From positions 75,088,367 through 75,152,366 of the forward strand of contig OX638133.1 in assembly GCA_951804985.1 (NCBI GenBank): a DNA stretch of 64,000 nucleotides. Reading direction: 5' to 3'. The notes beneath the pieces were generated by a model, which did not search any database, had not been told where the DNA came from, and saw nothing but the letters and a program-made list of their open reading frames with translations. A program made the translations under genes and the position numbers. Shown piece by piece: positions 60,060 to 64,000 of the stretch (within the stretch, counting starts at the first letter, position 1; every line of letters begins with the position of its first letter). The stretch is from Dryomyza anilis (Eukaryota > Arthropoda > Insecta > Diptera > Dryomyzidae).

Positions 60060-60366
60060 ATTAAAATTTCAAAAAAACAATGTTACAACTTATACAGTCA
60101 TACTGCATTTATGTCTTTATTTTGAAAAATTGTAGTTCTAAAACATTTTGTTTGTTTTCTAATACATTCGTATTTATTTGATTTTATATTGCTGCAAAAT
60201 GTAGTAGAAATTCGTTTTCATCATATTGGAGATTGTTTTTGTTTTTTGCTTTTATTTTATTTATTTGTAGTTCAAAGACACACGATAAATATACTGCCAC
60301 AATACGTTCGTCGAAACCCATTTCTTTATCTATAATTCGTTTGATACATAACGCAGAATTGTATTG
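60060..60366. repeat. CTACATT-edge repeat, left part
   Basis: TTGTAGTTCTAAAACATTTTG, TACATTCGTATTTATTTGAT (in part) and AAAATGTAGTAGAAATTCG resemble 41281-41440. The matching right part is 61310-61600, with a mini-me copy between. Confidence 0.45.
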
Positions 60367-61140
60367 TTATACCCTACACCTATGAGGTACAGGGTATATT
60401 AACTTTGTGCATATATTGTAACGCCCCTTAGGAGGCGTGTCAGGTAAGGAAAAGTATATATATTCTTGATCAGCATCACTAACCGAGTCCGTTTAACCAT
60501 GTCCGTCTGTCTGTCCGTCTTGCTGTCTTGCTGTCCGAATACAGAATAACTTGAGAAATACTGAACAGAATGCAATGAAATTTCGTCTCAATATATTTTA
60601 GCCAAAAGTAAGAACTGAGTTTGAAAATGAGCCAAATCGGTCAACGGACACGCCCACCTCCCATACAAGTCACTTTTATATAACTCTTTCGGAACTAATA
60701 ACTCGAAAGTTATTCAAGGTACAGTTATAAAATTTAAAATATATTGTTAGAATTCACCTTAAAATACGTGGTCCAAAAATGGGCGTGATCCGCCCACTTT
60801 TTTTTTCCTTATTTCCCGGGTTTTCATAGTGAAAATTTGATCCGTAAATTATTAAAATCAAATCTATGAAATATTAGCCTTTCAAAATTTTAAATATAGG
60901 CGTGGTCCGCCCAATTATATTTTTCAAATTTTTTTTTTTAGTTTTTTTATACTTTACATACATTTTTTAATTTACGGGGATATAAGACGTAAATTTCTGA
61001 TATATGAATAATATTTTGAGGGTTAATATCCCCACCAAAGGTGTAGGGTATTCCATAGTCGGGCCCGACCGACTATAAAAATACGCCCCATGTGACCGAA
61101 CTTACCCATGTGACCTAAATTTCCCAACTCGTTTTTTTTT
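60367..61140 (-). mobile_element. mini-me/DINE-1-like element, type B, full length
   Basis: Inverted copy starting TATACCCTACACCTATGAGG. It has a short GTCTGTCTGTCCGTCTTGC tract near 60501-60533, the GGACACGCCCACCTCCCATA block and the GTCGG/CCGAC hairpin. It ends AATTTCCCAACTCG. Very close to the 33577 copy apart from orientation. Confidence 0.9.
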
Positions 61141-61309
61141 GCATTTTTGTAATTATTTTAGGAACGTGCACAAACACGACGAACGACTACGAAAGAGAAT
61201 AGTTATAAACCCAAGCATTTGACTGAGTCTTATTGATGGGAGAAGACTACTGATGAAAAATTATTGGGTTCCCGGTTTTAAAAATAAAAACGCGAAAATA
61301 AATACAGAA

Positions 61310-61620
61310 TGTAGTAGAAATAAATGCCTTTGTAGTTATATTATTACATATTCAGAATGCAATTAAAATAAATGCAGATTTTGAAATTTATATACATATT
61401 TTAGGAACTGTAATTAAAAACAAACGGAGGTTATTTTAATACAAATGTATTAAAATTTTCCTAGAATTTCAGTTAAATTTCCAACTAAAAATCCAACTAA
61501 ATGTTTTCCATACCAACTAAATCAATGTAGTAAAAACAGATACATTTGCTTTTAGGCGTAAATTAAATATAAATGTAGGTATTTATTTTTAAAACATTTT
61601 TATTTTTTTTAAATACAGTT
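61310..61620. repeat. CTACATT-edge repeat, right part
   Basis: GAATGTAGTAGAAATAAATG, AATACAAATGTATTAAAAT and ATGTAGTAAAAACAGATACA match 42710-42850. Confidence 0.45.
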
Positions 61621-62783
61621 TTTCGATGTATTAAAAATATTTTTGTGATTTAATAAATTAGTCTTTGTTTTCAATTTATCGACTTTAAATGGATAAAATA
61701 TAGAGAATTTTAAGATATTCAAGTTATTTTATATTTTATACACAGGGAATTACTGTTCTAATTGGTATTTAATGAGAGCCTTTAATGGAAATTTGATTTG
61801 TAAAATGTAATGAATAATGGAAAATATATAAAAATGCATTTTTCTCAAATATAGCATAAATTTTAACATAAATTTTCATCCGCGATAATATATTTGCCGG
61901 TGTGTCACATATATGTCTTAATGTTTTGCAATATAAAATTGTATTATTTTGAAAATGCATGTATTCATTTGATCATGATAAAAAATTTTATTACATTTAT
62001 TCAGTTATTTCGAATTTATAAAAGTATAAAAATTACACTATGTAAATAAAAGAACATTGGTAATGAACATCACACTCATTCAGTTTTGTAAAAGCATCCA
62101 CAACCTACGCTGCACCAACCAACAAAATGCATCCTCTTCGACATTCAATAATGCGAGAAACAGTATCAATTTCATTTATCAAAATTCACGTACGTGACAT
62201 TTTGTTAACTAACCAACTAACTACGATGGTTACCTACCTTACCAACCTACCAACGAATGCAGACGAAAGAATGACAACTAGACAAAATACATAGTGGTTA
62301 CGTTTACATTGTCCAAACACGAAATATGTTGTTACATCCTGGTCTGCTTAGAACTAAGTATGTAAGTTTGCCTAATGTAGACCATTTGGAAATGTCCGTA
62401 CGACTAAGCGACTCAAGTAGTGAGTAGTCGTAAGTAGTACATTTTGCTTAATGCAGGCTCCATGCTCGAGTGACAGACGGAATATTTGATCAATTGCAAT
62501 CCTAGGGTGTAATAGAAATTTAAAGTTGTGTCTCTGCAGAGTGTTATAACCAATCTCGTTTCCAAGAGTTACATACTAGGTAGAATTACTGAAAGCAGTG
62601 GTAATGCATTTGAGAGACTTGTTTGGGCGACTGTTTGTTTGAACGTTTTGTTTAAGCGATACATACATATGTTTGAACGATACTTGTGCGAAAAAACAGC
62701 TGTGACTCTAGCAGGAAAAAACATAAATTTCTGCCGAAGAATTTTTTATCGGGTATACTTTTAAAGGGTACCTTTTCTTTGCC
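61621..62783. other. no recognised gene
   Basis: AT-rich at first. 62090-62480 is more complex and looks single-copy, including CCAACCTACC- and TAGTCGTAAGTAG-type words, but nothing can be named. The ORF at 62528-62764 has no recognisable family. Confidence 0.35.
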
Positions 62784-63170
62784 TATACGCAGAGAAAAAC
62801 ATGGTTATGGTAATCATATTTAAAGGGAAATATTCTATAATTTGGGCTATGTTTGAAGACAATCATATAATATGGCTAATATGAATATCAGTGATAATAT
62901 TAAAAACATTAATATTATCCATATACTGATTTTACACGGTTTGAAACAACTATATGTTCTCAGGGAACATATCTATGGTCCTCAGTGACCATAATATTAT
63001 TTTACTTAACCATACTATGATCCTTGAAACAACTATATGTTCTCAGGGAACATATCTATGGTCCTCAGTGACCATAATATTATTTTACTTAACCATACTA
63101 TGATCCTTAGTTATGAGTGAATATAACCTATATGATCCCTACATTCCTGAAAAGGCGGATTGAAAAGTAA
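62784..63170. mobile_element. MITE-like repeat with CAGAGAAAAA edge
   Basis: Begins TATACGCAGAGAAAAACATG. The interior is built of short palindromes such as GTTCTCAGGGAAC and GGTCCTCAGTGACC, plus ATAATATTA words. The right boundary is not fixed. Confidence 0.5.
62941..63106 (+). repeat. 83-bp perfect tandem duplication
   Basis: TTGAAACAACTATATGTTCT begins at 62941 and again at 63024, and the two 83-bp units read the same apart from the edge. Each contains the two hairpins GTTCTCAGGGAAC and GGTCCTCAGTGACC. Confidence 0.9.
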
Positions 63171-63320
63171 TTATAAATAACACTTCCAACACAATTTTTG
63201 CAATGAACATACTCTGGTGCTGAGTTTTAATTCATACTGAGTTTTTATCTATTACGTAACGTTTTTGAGAAAAACTGCAATAGTATTTTTAAGCTGTTCT
63301 CACCCCCTACTTAAAAAGAA

Positions 63321-63640
63321 ACGAGTTGGGAAAGTTAGGTCACATGGGTAAGTTCGGTCACCTGGGGCGGATTTTTATAGTCGGTCGGGCCCGACTATGG
63401 AATACCCTACACCATTGGTGGGGATATTAACCCTCAGAATATAATTCATATATCAGAAATTTACGTCTTATATCCCCATAAATTGAAAAATTATATATAG
63501 TATAAAAAAAAAATTGAAAAATGTAATTGGGCGGACCACGCCTACATTTAAAATTTTGAAAGGCTAATATTTCATAGATTTGATTTTAATAATTGACGGA
63601 TCAAATTTCCACTATGAAAACCCGGGAAATAATGAAAAAA
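63321..63640 (+). mobile_element. mini-me/DINE-1-like element, type B, cut by Copia
   Basis: Left part of a type B copy: AACGAGTTGGGAAAGTTAGG, the GTCGG/CCGAC hairpin, CACCATTGGTGGGGATATTA and GGGCGGACCACGCCTAC. It follows the 33577 copy until AATGAAAAAA and is then replaced by the LTR at 63641. The remainder presumably lies beyond the Copia element, outside the window. Confidence 0.85.
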
Positions 63641-63787
63641 TGTAGCAAATTTAGATTAAGTTACTTGTTAAATTTTACTTTGCGTTTCAATTGTACTGAA
63701 CTAATATTTTGTATCTTTAGTTCTTTGCTTTTGTAGTTTTATTTTTTCACAAAATAAAATATTACTTCTAAATAAATCTTGAAAACA
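63641..63787 (+). repeat. Copia-type 5' LTR
   Basis: Begins TGTAGCAAATTTAG and ends CTTGAAAACA. An AATAAA-like AAAATAAAATATT lies near 63750. It is short for a Copia LTR, so the 5' boundary rests on the end of mini-me homology and the TG...CA ends. Confidence 0.75.
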
Positions 63788-63790
63788 TCA

Positions 63791-63802
63791 GGTTATGGGC
63801 CC
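63791..63802 (+). other. primer-binding site (tRNA-iMet internal)
   Basis: GGTTATGGGCCC, three bases after the LTR, is complementary to the anticodon-arm region of initiator tRNA-Met. Use of that internal half-tRNA is characteristic of copia. Confidence 0.8.
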
Positions 63803-63905
63803 TCTCACGAAATAGAGGAAACAGCAAGAAAATTTTCAAAAGCAGCAAGAAAATTTGTTTCAAGAAATTCTGGACGAAGATATTACGAATAATATATCTA
63901 TCAGA

Positions 63906-64000
63906 ATGGCAGTCAACATGCAAATCGAGAAGCTGAAGGGCACCGAAAATTTCGAGGACTGGAAATTTTCAGTGGAGGCATATTTCCAGATGAAGAACCT
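63906..64000 (+). CDS. Copia-type gag, N-terminal fragment
   Basis: The first 31 codons of a gag polyprotein, open to the window edge. Residues after the second Met give IEKLKGTENFEDWKF and then SVEAYFQM. This matches the start of Copia gag proteins (UBN2/DUF4219 type), in which L.G..N...W......L is conserved. The start at 63906 is the first ATG after an in-frame stop near 63820; the ATG at 63918 is an alternative. Gag forms the virus-like particle in which reverse transcription occurs. An upstream pair of CAGCAAGAAAATTTTCAAAA-like repeats is in frame but before the ATG. Confidence 0.8.
   Translation, partial: MAVNMQIEKLKGTENFEDWKFSVEAYFQMKN

Larger units (their letters stand above)
63641..64000 (+). 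mobile_element. Copia-type LTR retrotransposon, 5' end only
   Basis: It has a 5' LTR of about 147 bp, a primer-binding site matching the internal part of initiator tRNA-Met as in Drosophila copia, and the start of a Copia gag. The rest is beyond the window. Confidence 0.85.

Overview
The window is eukaryotic nuclear DNA, very AT-rich and repeat-dense, from a fly (Diptera, probably a cyclorrhaphan with a large genome). The best pointer is the abundance of mini-me/DINE-1-like elements: a CTTGATCAG core flanked by TA-rich and GTCY/RGAC proto-microsatellites, a family described from dipterans. Species cannot be fixed from the sequence. I find no host protein-coding gene, rRNA or functional tRNA. 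The window reads as an intergenic or large intronic region, and every recognisable protein belongs to a retrotransposon.

Layout. 1-7300: dispersed repeat, a ~150-bp tandem repeat, a mini-me copy, then a decayed CR1/Jockey-type LINE (ORF1 plus frameshifted endonuclease/RT). 9.0-11.7 kb: tRNA-headed SINE-like repeat, a small MITE, and a 994-bp foldback element made of nested hairpins. 13.7-15.4 kb: Helitron remnant rich in simple repeats, then a dispersed repeat. 17.5-19.1 kb: a MITE, a CGGAATCGGAACCG-type repeat and a 16-bp minisatellite. 20.4-24.6 kb: two mini-me copies, a tandem duplication and a MITE. 25.2-25.4 kb: a cluster of RUNX-like motifs, the best candidate host regulatory element. 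26.7-37.9 kb: SINE and LINE fragments, a 19-bp minisatellite, four more mini-me copies and an A-rich tract. 38-48 kb: mostly unrecognised AT-rich DNA, a TGACAG-motif cluster, a degenerate ATCA satellite and a MITE. 48.1-56.6 kb: an inverted-repeat region, then a MITE carrying an inserted, structurally complete BEL/Pao LTR retrotransposon. 58.0-59.85 kb: a Helitron with clear ends and a ~1.1-kb internal minisatellite. 60.4-64 kb: two mini-me copies, a hairpin-rich repeat, and the 5' end of a Copia-type element cut by the window edge.

The genes do not form a pathway; they are parts of separate elements. Only the BEL/Pao ORF (50736-55973) is long and uninterrupted. Its two LTRs look identical and a 5-bp target duplication flanks it, so insertion was recent, yet the polyprotein appears to lack the RT YVDD-type catalytic segment and the adjoining RNase H start. 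That suggests a non-autonomous element mobilised in trans. Insertion order can be read in several places: BEL inside a MITE, Copia inside a mini-me, a mini-me inside a tandem repeat, and a mini-me inside a CGGTTTC-type repeat.
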